In this document: piece after piece, positions 36,801-49,471 of the stretch
Numbering within the stretch: the stretch's first letter is position 1
Layout: each line of letters begins with the position of its first letter
Source of the DNA: Ricordea florida
Lineage: Eukaryota; Cnidaria; Anthozoa; Corallimorpharia; Ricordeidae
Direction: 5' to 3'
DNA: 64,000 nt
Assembly: GCA_949710005.1 (NCBI GenBank)
Contig: OX453279.1
Span: 16,307,756-16,371,755 of the forward strand
Notes under the pieces: model-generated
Databases searched by the model: none
Told to the model about the DNA's origin: nothing
What the model saw: only the letters and a program-made list of their open reading frames with translations
Made by a program: the position numbers and the translations under genes

Positions 36801-38079
36801 AAGCTCAGCCTTACAGATTTTTGTCAAAACATCATATAAGAGATTGTATGGGCAGAAGGACCGTCATCTAGGCATGTAAGTTATCGAATCATTTTGAACG
36901 TTTTATCTATATGTTAGAGTAAGTTATAGACTTAGGTTTAGATAACGACTAAAATTTTAATTAAAAACGATTATATTTTCATGTCATTTAAGGAAAGAAC
37001 TGTAAGTTACTACGCATGCGCACATCGACCAATTGCCTAAATTCTATAAAATTAAACTTATTCTATCATACCTCGGCCTGCGGAATCTTTGCAATTCTTA
37101 ATCTTTGCAGATTTGTAGTATTACGACAAGGCATTATCTACGTAAAAAGTCAAATTGATTGTAATTCTCAATCGTATTGTATTTTGGCAGTCAAGATATT
37201 TGCTTAAGGCAGCTAAGTCTGTAGCATACTGCTTAGACAGTACTCAAGTTATTCATATCAGTCCTTATTACACAGATTACTAATGAACATGCAATTTTTG
37301 CCATCTTGTAGCATTTGAAATGTTACTTTAAATCGATTTTATGTCGTGATTGTAGTCATTTTTAAAGACAAGATACAATACCAAGGAGAGGGTTGCAAGG
37401 AAGCTCAGCCTTACAGAGTTTTGTCAAAACATCATATAAGACATTGTATGGGCTGAAGGACCGTCATCTAGGGGTGTAAGTTATCGAATCATTTTGAACG
37501 TTTTATCTATATGTTAGAGTATGTTATAGACTTAGGTTTAGATAACGACTAAAATTTTAATTGCAACGATTATATTTTCATGTCATTTAAGGAAAGAACT
37601 TTAAGTTACTACGCATGCGCATATCGACCAATTGCCTAAGTTCTATAAAATTAAACTTATTCTATCATACCTCGGCCTGCGGAATATTTGCAATTCTTAA
37701 CCTTTGCAGATTTCTAGTATTACGACAGGGCAATATCTACGTAAAAAGTCAAATTGATTGTAATTCTCAATCGTATTGTATTTTGGCTGTCAAGATATTT
37801 GCTTAAGGCAGCTAAGTCTGTAGCATACTGCTCAGACAGTACTCAAGTTCATCAAATCAGTATTCATTACACAGATTAGTAATGAACATGCAATTTTTAC
37901 CATCTTGTAGCATTTAAAATGTAATTTAAAATCAATTTTAGGTCGTGATTGTAGTCATTTTTAAAGACAAGATACAATACCAAGGAGAGGGTTGCAAGGA
38001 AGCTCAGCATTACAGATTTTTGTCAAAACATCATATAAGAGATTGTATGGGCAGAAGGACCGTCATCTAGGGGTGTAAG
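33883..38079 (+). repeat. Monomers M58-M64, 1199-bp dimers (AGGCATTATC type then GCGCATATCG type)
   Basis: Units start at 33883, 34483, 35082, 35682, 36281, 36881 and 37481. Pairs M58/M59, M60/M61 and M63/M64 are successive copies of one dimer: the first unit has AGGCATTATC (Asn40 to Ile), ATTCATATCAG and CTTTAAATCG, and the second has GCGCATATCG (Thr3 to Ile) and GGAATATTTGC. M62 is a single extra unit of the first kind with private GAGAACAAC, CTTAATATTTGC, GGCAACTAAG and GGTCTTGATTG. Confidence 0.92.
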
Positions 38080-39876
38080 TTATCGAATTATTTTGAACGT
38101 TTTATCTATATGTTAGAGTAAGTTATAGACTTAGGTTTAGATAACGACTAAAAATTTAATTGCAACGATTTTATTTTCATGTCATTTAAGGAAAGAACTT
38201 TAAGTTACTACGCATGCGCACATCGACCAATTGCCTAAATTGTATAAAATTAAACTTATTCTATCATACCTCGGCCTGCGGAATCTTTGCAATTCTTAAC
38301 CTTTGCAGATTTGTAGTATTACGACAGGGGAATATCTACGTAAAAAGTCAAATTGATTGTAATTCTCAATCGTATTGTATTTTGGCTGTCAAGATATTTG
38401 CTTAAGGCAGCTAAGTCTGTAGCATACTGCTCAAACAGTACTCAAGTTCATCAAAGCAGTCCTCATTACACAGCTTACTAATGAACATGCAATTTTTACC
38501 ATCTTGTAGCATTTAAAATGTAATTTAAGATCCATTTTAGGTCGTGATTGTAGTCATTTTTAAAGACAAGATACATTACCAAGGAGAGGGTTGCAAGGAA
38601 GCTCAGCCTTACAGATTTTTTTCAAAACATCATATAAGAGATTGTATGGGCAGAAGGACCGTTATCTGAGGGTGTAAGTTATCGAATCATTTTGAACGTT
38701 TTATCTATATGTTAGAGTATGTTATAGACTTAGGTTTAGATAACGACTAAAATTTTAATTGCAACGATTATATTTTCATGTCATTTAAGGAAAGAACTTT
38801 AAGTTACTACGCATGCGCACATCGACCAATTGCCTAAGTTCTATAAAATTAAACTTATTCTATCATACCTCGGCCTGCGGAATATTTGCAATTCTTAACC
38901 TTTGGAGATTTCTAGTATTACGACAGGGCAATATCTACGTAAAAAGTCAAATTGATTGTAATTCTCAATCGTATTGTATTTTGGCTGTCAAGATATTTGC
39001 TTAAGGCAGCTAAGTCTGTAGCATACTGCTCAGACAGTACTCAAGTTCATCAAATCAGTATTCATTACACAGATTAGTAATGAACATGCAATTTTTACCA
39101 TCTTGTAGCATTTAAAATGTAAATTAAAATCAATTTTAGGTCGTGATTGTAGTCATTTTTAAAGACAAGATACAATACCAAGGAGAGGGTTGCAAGGAAG
39201 CTCAGCATTACAGATTTTTGTCAAAACATCATATAAGAGATTGTATGGGCAGAAGGACCGTCATCTAGGGGTGTAAGTTATCGAATTATTTTGAACGTTT
39301 TATCTATATGTTAGAGTAAGTTATAGACTTAGGTTTAGATAACGACTAAAAATTTAATTGCAACGATTTTATTTTCATGTCATTTAAGGAAAGAACTTTA
39401 AGTTACTACGCATGCGCACATCGACCAATTGCCTAAATTCTATAAAATTAAACTTATTCTATCATACCTCGGCCTGCGGAATCTTTGCAATTCTTAACCT
39501 TTGCAGATTTGTAGTATTACGACAGGGGAATATCTACGTAAAAAGTCAAATTGATTGTAATTCTCAATCGTATTGTATTTTGGCTGTCAAGATATTTGCT
39601 TAAGGCAGCTAAGTCTGTAGCATACTGCTCAGGCAGTACTCAAGTTCATCAAAGCAGTCCTTATTACACAGATTACTAATGAACATGCAATTTTTACCAT
39701 CTTGTAGCATTTAAAATCTAATTTAAAATCCATTTTAGGTCGTGATTGTAGTCATTTTTAAAGACAAGATACAATACCAAGGAGAGGGTTGCAAGGAAGC
39801 TCAGCATTACAGATTTTTGTCAAAACATCATATAAGAGATTGTATGGGCAGAAGGACCGTCATCTAGGGGTTTAAG
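38080..39876 (+). repeat. Monomers M65-M67, 1198-bp period
   Basis: Units start at 38080, 38679 and 39278. M65 and M67 share ACTAAAAATTTAATTGC and CGATTTTATTTT and differ in the frame at Ser10 (TGT in M65, TCT in M67). The 3' halves of M64 and M66 share AAAATCAATTTTAGG and CTCAGCATTACAG. M66 has CCTTTGGAGATT (Cys31 to Trp). M67 ends with GGGGTTTAAGTT, repeated at the ends of M80 and M99. Confidence 0.9.
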
Positions 39877-41675
39877 TTATCGAATTATTTTGAAAGTTTT
39901 ATCTATATGTTAGAGTATGTTATAGACTTAGGTTTAGATAACGACTAAAATTTTAATTAAAAACGATTATATTTTCATGTCATTTAAGGAAAGAACTTTA
40001 AGTTACTACGCATGCGCACATCGACCAATTGCCTAAATTCTATCAAATTAAACTTATTCTATCATACCTCGGCCTGCGGAATCTTTGCAATTCTTAACCT
40101 TTGCAGATTTCTAGTATTACGACAGGGGAATATCTACGTAAAAAGGCAAATTGATTGTAATTCTCAATCGTATTGTATTTTGGCTGTCAAGATATTTGCT
40201 TAAGGCAGCTAAGTCGGTAGCATACTGCTCAGACAGTACTCAAGTTCATCAAATCACTATTCATTACACAGATTAGTAATGAACATGCAATTTTTACCAT
40301 CTTGTAGCATTTAAAATGTAATTTAAAATCCATTTTAGGTCGTGATTGTAGTCATTTTTAAAGACAACATACATTACCAAGGAGAGGGTTGCAAGGAAGC
40401 TCAGCCTTACAGATTTTTGTCAAAACATCATAGAAGAGATTGTATGGCCAGAAGAACCGTTATCTGAGGGTGTAAGTTATCGAATCATTTTGAACGTTTT
40501 ATCTATATGTTAGAGTATGTTATAGACTTAGGTTTAGATAACGACTAAAATTTTAATTGCAACGATTATATTTTCATGTCATTTAAGGAAAGAACTTTAA
40601 GTTACTACGCATGCGCAAATCGACCAATTCCCTAAATTCTATAAAATTAAACTTATTCTATCATACCTCGGCCTGCGGAATCTTTGCAATTCTTAACCTT
40701 TGCAGATTTCTAGTATTACGACAGGGCAATATCTACGTAAAAAGTCAAATTGATTTTAATTCTCAATCGTATTGTATTTTGGCTGTCAAGATATTTGCTT
40801 AATTCAGCTAAGTCTTTAGCATACTGCCCAGGCAGTACTCAAGTTCATCAAAGCAGTCCTTATTACACAGATTACTAATGAACATGCAATTTTAACCATA
40901 TTATAGCATTTAAAATGTAATTTAAAATCCATTTTAGGTCGTGATTGTAGTCATTTTTAAAGACAAGATACAATACCAAGGAGAGGGTTGCAAGGAAGCT
41001 CAGCCTTACAGATTTTTGTTAAAACATTATATAAGAGATTGTATGGGCAGAAGGACCGTCATCTAGGGGTGTAAGTTATGGAATCATTTTGAACGTTTTA
41101 TATATATGTTAGAGTAAGTTATAGACTTAGGTTTAGATAACGACTAAAATTTTAATTAAAAACGATTATATTTTCATGTCATTTAAGGAAAGAACTGTAA
41201 GTTACTACGCATGCGCACATCGACCAATTGCCTAAATTGTATAAAATTAAACTTATTCTATCATACCTCGGCCTGCGGAATCTTTGCAATTCTTAACCTT
41301 TGCAGATTTCTAGTATTACGACAGGGCAATATCTACGTAAAAAGTCAAATTGATTTTAATTCTCAATCGTATTGTATTTTTGCTGTCAAGATATTTGCTT
41401 AATTCAGCTAAGTCTGTAGCATACTGCCCAGGCAGTACTCAAGTTCATCAAAGCAGTCCTTATTACACAGATTACTAATGAACATGCAATTTTTACCATC
41501 TTGTAGCATTTAAAATGTAATTTAAAATCCATTTTAGGTCGTGATTGTAGTCATTTTTAAAGACAAGATACAATACCAAGGAGAGGGTTGCAAGGAAGCT
41601 CAGCATTACAGATTTTTGTCAAAACATCATATAAGAGATTGCATGGGCAGAAGGACCGTTATCTGAGGGTGTAAG
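39877..41675 (+). repeat. Monomers M68-M70, block present three times in the right half
   Basis: Units start at 39877, 40477 and 41076. M68 combines AGTATGTT (type B marker) with TTTTAATTAAAA (type A marker) and has GAAAGTTTTATC, CAGGGGAAT, AAGGCAAATTG (Ser45 to Arg) and GTCGGTAGC. M69 has CAATTCCCTAAATTC (Cys7 to Ser) and AACCATATTATAGC. M70 has GTTATGGAATC, TATATATATG and GAACTGTAAG. The same three units return at M81-M83 (+7796 bp) and M100-M102 (+19190 bp). Confidence 0.94.
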
Positions 41676-44600
41676 TTATCGAATCATTTTGAACGTTTTA
41701 TCTATATGTTAGAGTATGTTATAGACTTAGGTTTAGATAACGACTAAAATTTTAATTAAAAACGATTATATTTTCATGTCATTTAAGGAAAGAACTTTAA
41801 GTTACTACGCATGCGCAAATCGACCAATTGCCTAAATTCTATAAAATTAAACTTATTCTATTATACCTCGGCCTTCAAAATCTTTGCAATTCTTAACCTT
41901 TGCAGATTGGTAGTATTACGACAGGGCAATATCTACGTAAAAAGTCAAATTGATTTTAATTTTCAATCGTATTGTATTTTGGCTGTCAAGATATTTGCTT
42001 AATTCAGCTAAGTCTGTAGCTTACTGCCCAGGCAGTACTTAAGTTCATCAAAGCAGTCCTTATTACACAGATTACTAATGAACATGCAATTTTTACCATA
42101 TTATAGCATTTAAAATGTAATTTAAAATCCATTTTAGGTCGTGATTGTAGTCATTTTAAAAGACAAGATACAATACCAAGGAGAGGGTTGCAAGGAAGCT
42201 CAGCCTTACAGATTTTTGTCAAAACATTATATAAGAGATTGTATGGGCAGAGGGACCGTCATCTAGGGGTGTAAGTTATCGAATTATTTTGAACGTTTTA
42301 TCTATATGTTAGAGTAAGTTATAGACTTAGGTTTAGATAACGACTAAAATTTTAATTAAAAACGATTATATTTTCATGTCATTTAAGGAAAGAACTTTAA
42401 GTTACTACGCATGCGCACATCGACCAATTGCCTAAATTCTATCAAATTAAACTTATTCTATTATACTTCGGCCTGCGGAATCTTTGCAATTCTTAACCTT
42501 TGCAGATTTCTAGTATTACGACAGGGGAATATCTACGTAAAAAGGCAAATTGATTGTAATTCTCAATCGTATTGTATTTTGGCTCTCAAGATATTTGCTT
42601 CAGGCAGCTAAGTCTGTAGCATACTGCTCAGACAGTACTCAAGTTCATGAAATCAGTATTCATTACACAGATTAGTAATGAACATGCAATTTTTACCATC
42701 TTGTAGCATTTAAAATGTAATTTAAAATCCAGTTTAGGTCGTGATTGTAGTCATTTTTAAAGACAAGATACAATACCAAGGAGAGGGTTGCAAGGAAGCT
42801 CAGCATTACAGATTCTTGTCAAAACATCATATAAGAGATTGCATGGGCAGAAGGACCGTTATCTGAGGGTGTAAGTTATCGAATCATTTTGAACGTTTTA
42901 TCTATATGTTAGAGTATGTTATAGACTTAGGTTTAGATAACGACTAAAATTTTAATTAAAAACGATTATATTTTCATGTCATTTAAGGAAAGAACTTTAA
43001 GTTACTACGCATGCGCAAATCGACCAATTGCCTAAATTCTATAAAATTAAACTTATTCTATTATACCTCGGCCTTCAAAATCTTTGCAATTCTTAACCTT
43101 TGCAGATTGGTAGTATTACGACAGGGCAATATCTACGTAAAAAGTCAAATTGATTTTAATTTTCAATCGTATTGTATTTTGGCTGTCAAGATATTTGCTT
43201 AATTCAGCTAAGTCTGTAGCTTACTGCCCAGGCAGTACTTAAGTTCATCAAAGCAGTCCTTATTACACAGATTACTAATGAACATGCAATTTTTACCATA
43301 TTATAGCATTTAAAATGTAATTTAAAATCCATTTTAGGTCGTGATTGTAGTCATTTTAAAAGACAAGATACAATACCAAGGAGAGGGTTGCAAGGAAGCT
43401 CAGCCTTACAGATTTTTGTCAAAACATTATATAAGAGATTGTATGGGCAGAGGGACCGTCATCTAGGGGTGTAAGTTATCGAATTATTTTGAACGTTTTA
43501 TCTATATGTTAGAGTAAGTTATAGACTTAGGTTTAGATAACGACTAAAATTTTAATTAAAAACGATTATATTTTCATGTCATTTAAGGAAAGAACTTTAA
43601 GTTACTACGCATGCGCACATCGACCAATTGCCTAAATTCTATCAAATTAAACTTATTCTATTATACTTCGGCCTGCGGAATCTTTGCAATTCTTAACCTT
43701 TGCAGATTTCTAGTATTACGACAGGGGAATATCTACGTAAAAAGGCAAATTGATTGTAATTCTCAATCGTATTGTATTTTGGCTCTCAAGATATTTGCTT
43801 CAGGCAGCTAAGTCTGTAGCATACTGCTCAGACAGTACTCAAGTTCATGAAATCAGTATTCATTACACAGATTAGTAATGAACATGCAATTTTTACCATC
43901 TTGTAGCATTTAAAATGTAATTTAAAATCCAGTTTAGGTCGTGATTGTAGTCATTTTTAAAGACAAGATACAATACCAAGGAGAGGGTTGCAAGGAAGCT
44001 CAGCATTACAGATTCTTGTCAAAACATCATATAAGAGATTGCATGGGCAGAAGGACCGTTATCTGAGGGTGTAAGTTATCGAATCATTTTGAACGTTTTA
44101 TCTATATGTTAGAGTATGTTATAGACTTAGGTTTAGATAACGACTAAAATTTTAATTAAAAACGATTATATTTTCATGTCATTTAAGGAAAGAACTTTAA
44201 GTTACTACGCATGCGCAAATCGACCAATTGCCTAAATTCTATAAAATTAAACTTATTCTATTATACCTCGGCCTTCAAAATCTTTGCAATTCTTAACCTT
44301 TGCAGATTTCTAGTATTACGACAGGGCAATATCTACGTAAAAAGTCAAATTGATTTTAATTTTCAATCGTATTGTATTTTGGCTGTCAAGATATTTGCTT
44401 AATTCAGCTAAGTCTGTAGCTTACTGCCCAGGCAGTACTTAAGTTCATCAAAGCAGTCCTTATTACACAGATTACTAATGAACATGCAATTTTTACCATA
44501 TTATAGCATTTAAAATGTAATTTAAAATCCATTTTAGGTCGTGATTGTAGTCATTCTAAAAGACAAGATACAATACCAAGGAGAGGGTTGCAAGGAAGCT

Positions 44601-45275
44601 CAGCCTTACAGATTTTTGTCAAAACATTATATAAGAGATTGTATGGGCAGAAGGACCGTCATCTAGGGGTGTAAGTTATCGAATTATTTTGAACGTTTTA
44701 TCTATATGTTAGAGTAAGTTATAGACTTAGGTTTAGATAACGACTAAAATTTTAATTAAAAACAATTATATTTTCATGTCATTTAAGGAAAGAACTTTAA
44801 GTTACTACGCATGCGCACATCGACCAATTGCCTAAATTCTATCAAATTAAACTTATTCTATTATACCTCGGCCTGCGGAATCTTTGCAATTCTTAACCTT
44901 TGCAGATTTCTAGTATTACGACAGGGGAATATCTACGTAAAAAGGCAAATTGATTGTAATTCTCAATCGTATTGTATTTTGGCTGTCAAGATATTTGCTT
45001 CAGGCAGCTAAGTCTGTAGCATACTGCTCAGACAGTACTCAAGTTCATGAAATCAGTATTCGTTACACAGATTAGTAATGAACATGCAATTTTTACCATC
45101 TTGTAGCATTTAAAATGTAATTTAAAATCCATTTTAGGTCGTGATTGTAGTCATTTTTAAAGACAAGATACATTACCAAGGAGAGGGTTGCAAGGAAGCT
45201 CAGCCTTACAGATTTTTGTCAAAACATCATATAAGAGATTGTATGGGCAGAAGGACCGTTATCTGAGGGTGTAAG
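41676..45275 (+). repeat. Monomers M71-M76, three 1200-bp dimers; the first two are identical
   Basis: Units start at 41676, 42276, 42876, 43476, 44076 and 44676. The odd units have GCGCAAATCG, CTATTATACC, CCTTCAAAATC, AATTTTCAATCG and GCTTACTGCCCAGG. The even units have TATACTTCGG or TATACCTCGG, CAGGGGAAT, AAGGCAAATTG and a frame stop changed from TAA to TCA, so the frame reads on to 66 codons. Comparing line by line, M71-M72 and M73-M74 agree at every base, including private changes (GCAGATTGG, GCAGAGGGACC, CCAGTTTAGG, GATTCTTGTC). M75-M76 differs at a few sites. Confidence 0.96.
42411..42611 (+). other. 66-codon variant of the monomer frame (example from M72)
   Basis: A single TAA to TCA change lets the frame run through GGC AGC to the next TAA, adding Ser-Gly-Ser. 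The variant is limited to even-type units between about 42.4 and 56.4 kb (M72, M74, M76, M85, M88, M90, M93, M95). It is a useful marker of one lineage of monomers, not evidence for a new protein. Confidence 0.75.
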
Positions 45276-47672
45276 TTATCGAATCATTTTGAACGTTTTA
45301 TCTATATGTTAGAGTATGTTATAGACTTAGGTTTAGATAACGACTAAAATTTTAATTGCAACGATTATATTTTCATGTCATTTAAGGAAAGAACTTTAAG
45401 TTACTACGCAAGCGCAAATCGACCATATCCCTAAATTCTATAAAATTAAACTTATTCTATCATACCTCGGCCTGCGGAATAGTTGCAATTCTTAACCTTT
45501 GCAGATTTCTAGTATTACGACAGGGCAATATCTACGTAAAAAGTCAAATTGATTGTAATTCTCAATGGTATTGTATTTTGGCTGTCAAGATATTTGCTTA
45601 AGGCAGCTAAGTCTGTAGCATACTACTCAGACAGTACTCAAGTTCATCAAATCAGTATTCATTACACAGATTACTAATGAACATGCAATTTTTACCATCT
45701 TGTAGCATTTGAAATGTTACTTAAAATCGATTTTATGTCGTGAGTGTAGTCATTTTTAAAGACAAGATACAATACCAAGGAGAGGGTTGCAAGGAAGCTC
45801 AGCCTTACAGAGTTTTGTCAAAACATCATATAAGACATTGTATGGGCAGAAGGACCGTCATCTAGGGGTGTAAGTTATGGAATCATTTTGAACGTTTTAT
45901 CTATATGTTAGAGTAAGTTATAGACTTAGGTTTAGATAACGACTAAAATTTTAATTGCAACGATTATATTTTCATGTCATTTAAGGAAAGAACTTTAAGT
46001 TACTACGCATGCGCACATCGACCAATTGCCTAAATTCTATAAAATTAAACTTATTCTATCATACCTCGGCCTGCAAAATCTTTGCAATTCTTAACCTTTG
46101 CAAATTTCTAGTATTACGACATGGCAATATCTACGTAAAAAGTCAAAATGATTGTAATTCTCAATCGTATTGTATTTTGGCTGTCAAGATATTTGCTTAA
46201 GGCAGCTAAGTCTGTAGCATACTGCTCAGGCAGTACTCAAGTTCATCAAAGCAGTCCTTATTACACAGATTACTAATGAACATGCAATTTTTACCATCTT
46301 GTAGCATTTAAAATGTAATTTAAAATCAATTTTATGTCGTCATTGTAGTCATTTTTAAAGACAAGATACAATACCAAGGAGAGGGTTGCAAGGAAGCTCA
46401 GCATTACAGATTTTTGTCAAAACATCATATAAGAGATTGTATGGGCAGAAGGACCGTCATCTAGGGGTGTAAGTTATCGAATTATTTTGAACGTTTTATA
46501 TATATGTTAGAGTAAGTTATAGACTTAGGTTTAGATAACGACTAAAATTTTAATTAAAAACGATTATATTTTCATGTCATTTAAGGAAAGAACTTTAAGT
46601 TACTACGCATGCGCACATCGACCAATTGCCTAAATTCTATCAAATTAAACTTATTCTATCATACCTCGGCCTGCGGAATCTTTGCAATTCTTAACCTTTG
46701 CAGATTTCTAGTATTACGACAGGGGAATATCTACGTAAAAAGGCAAATTGATTGTAATTCTCAATCGTATTGTATTTTGGCTGTCAAGATATTTGCTTAA
46801 GGCAGCTAAGTCTGTAGCATACTACTCAGACAGTACTCAAGTTCATCAAATCAGTATTCATTACACAGATTACTAATGAACATGCAATTTTTACCATCTT
46901 GTAGCATTTGAAATGTTACTTAAAATCGATTTTATGTCGTGAGTGTAGTCATTTTTAAAGACAAGATACAATACCAAGGAGAGGGTTGCAAGGAAGCTCA
47001 GCCTTACAGAGTTTTGTCAAAACATCATATAAGACATTGTATGGGCAGAAGGACCGTCATCTAGGGGTGTAAGTTATCGAATCATTTTGAACGTTTTATC
47101 TATATGTTAGAGTATGTTATAGACTTAGGTTTAGATAACGACTAAAATTTTAATTGCAATGATTATATTTTCATGTCATTTAAGGAAAGAACTTTAAGTT
47201 ACTACGCATGCGCACATCGACCAATTGCCTAAATTCTATAAAATTAAACTTATTCTATCATACCTCGGCCTGCAAAATCTTTGCAATTCTTAACCTTTGC
47301 AAATTTCTAGTATTACGACAGGGCAATATCTACGTAAAAAGTCAAATTGATTGTAATTCTCAATCGTATTGTATTTTGGCTGTCAAGATATTTGCTTAAT
47401 TCAGCTAAGTCTGTAGCATACTGCTCAGGCAGTACTCAAGTTCATCAAAGCAGTCCTTATTACACAGATTACTAATGAACATGCAATTTTTACCATCTTG
47501 TAGCATTTAAAATGTAATTTAAAATCAATTTTAGGTCGTGATTGTAGTCATTTTTAAAGACAAGATACAATACCAAGGAGAGGGTTGCAAGGAAGCTCAG
47601 CATTACAGATTTTTGTCAAAACATCATATAAGAGATTGTATGGGCAGAAGGACCGTCATCTAGGGGTTTAAG
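45276..47672 (+). repeat. Monomers M77-M80, block repeated at M96-M99 (M77-M78 also at M91-M92)
   Basis: Units start at 45276, 45875, 46474 and 47074. M77 has ACGCAAGCGCAAATCG (frame start ATG to AAG at 45410), CATATCCCTAAA, GGAATAGTTGC and TCAATGGTATTG. M78 mixes AGTAAGTT with ATTGCAACG and has GACATGGCAAT and GTCAAAATG. M79 has TATATATATG. The 3' half of M78 has GTCGTCATTGTAG. Copies lie 11394 bp downstream (M96-M99); M77-M78 are also copied 8396 bp downstream. Confidence 0.94.
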
Positions 47673-49471
47673 TTATCGAATTATTTTGAAAGTTTTATCT
47701 ATATGTTAGAGTATGTTATAGACTTAGGTTTAGATAACGACTAAAATTTTAATTAAAAACGATTATATTTTCATGTCATTTAAGGAAAGAACTTTAAGTT
47801 ACTACGCATGCGCACATCGACCAATTGCCTAAATTCTATCAAATTAAACTTATTCTATCATACCTCGGCCTGCGGAATCTTTGCAATTCTTAACCTTTGC
47901 AGATTTCTAGTATTACGACAGGGGAATATCTACGTAAAAAGGCAAATTGATTGTAATTCTCAATCGTATTGTATTTTGGCTGTCAAGATATTTGCTTAAG
48001 GCAGCTAAGTCGGTAGCATACTGCTCAGACAGTACTCAAGTTCATCAAATCACTATTCATTACACAGATTAGTAATGAACATGCAATTTTTACCATCTTG
48101 TAGCATTTAAAATGTAATTTAAAATCCATTTTAGGTCGTGATTGTAGTCATTTTTAAAGACAACATACATTACCAAGGAGAGGGTTGCAAGGAAGCTCAG
48201 CCTTACAGATTTTTGTCAAAACATCATAGAAGAGATTGTATGGCCAGAAGAACCGTTATCTGAGGGTGTAAGTTATCGAATCATTTTGAACGTTTTATCT
48301 ATATGTTAGAGTATGTTATAGACTTAGGTTTAGATAACGACTAAAATTTTAATTGCAACGATTATATTTTCATGTCATTTAAGGAAAGAACTTTAAGTTA
48401 CTACGCATGCGCAAATCGACCAATTCCCTAAATTCTATAAAATTAAACTTATTCTATCATACCTCGGCCTGCGGAATCTTTGCAATTCTTAACCTTTGCA
48501 GATTTCTAGTATTACGACAGGGCAATATCTACGTAAAAAGTCAAATTGATTTTAATTCTCAATCGTATTGTATTTTGGCTGTCAAGATATTTGCTTAATT
48601 CAGCTAAGTCTTTAGCATACTGCCCAGGCAGTACTCAAGTTCATCAAAGCAGTCCTTATTACACAGATTACTAATAAACATGCAATTTTAACCATATTAT
48701 AGCATTTAAAATGTAATTTAAAATCCATTTTAGGTCGTGATTGTAGTCATTTTTAAAGACAAGATACAATACCAAGGAGAGGGTTGCAAGGAAGCTCAGC
48801 CTTACAGATTTTTGTTAAAACATTATATAAGAGATTGTATGGGCAGAAGGACCGTCATCTAGGGGTGTAAGTTATGGAATCATTTTGAACGTTTTATATA
48901 TATGTTAGAGTAAGTTATAGACTTAGGTTTAGATAACGACTAAAATTTTAATTAAAAACGATTATATTTTCATGTCATTTAAGGAAAGAACTGTAAGTTA
49001 CTACGCATGCGCACATCGACCAATTGCCTAAATTGTATAAAATTAAACTTATTCTATCATACCTCGGCCTGCGGAATCTTTGCAATTCTTAACCTTTGCA
49101 GATTTCTAGTATTACGACAGGGCAATATCTACGTAAAAAGTCAAATTGATTTTAATTCTCAATCGTATTGTATTTTTGCTGTCAAGATATTTGCTTAATT
49201 CAGCTAAGTCTGTAGCATACTGCCCAGGCAGTACTCAAGTTCATCAAAGCAGTCCTTATTACACAGATTACTAATGAACATGCAATTTTTACCATCTTGT
49301 AGCATTTAAAATGTAATTTAAAATCCATTTTAGGTCGTGATTGTAGTCATTTTTAAAGACAAGATACAATACCAAGGAGAGGGTTGCAAGGAAGCTCAGC
49401 ATTACAGATTTTTGTCAAAACATCATAGAAGAGATTGCATGGGCAGAAGGACCGTTATCTGAGGGTGTAAG
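47673..49471 (+). repeat. Monomers M81-M83, second copy of the M68-M70 block
   Basis: Units start at 47673, 48273 and 48872, exactly 7796 bp after M68, M69 and M70. All private variants listed for that block are shared. M82 has TAATAAACATG where M69 has TAATGAACATG, and M101 shares the M82 base, so M81-M83 and M100-M102 are the closer pair. Confidence 0.95.
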
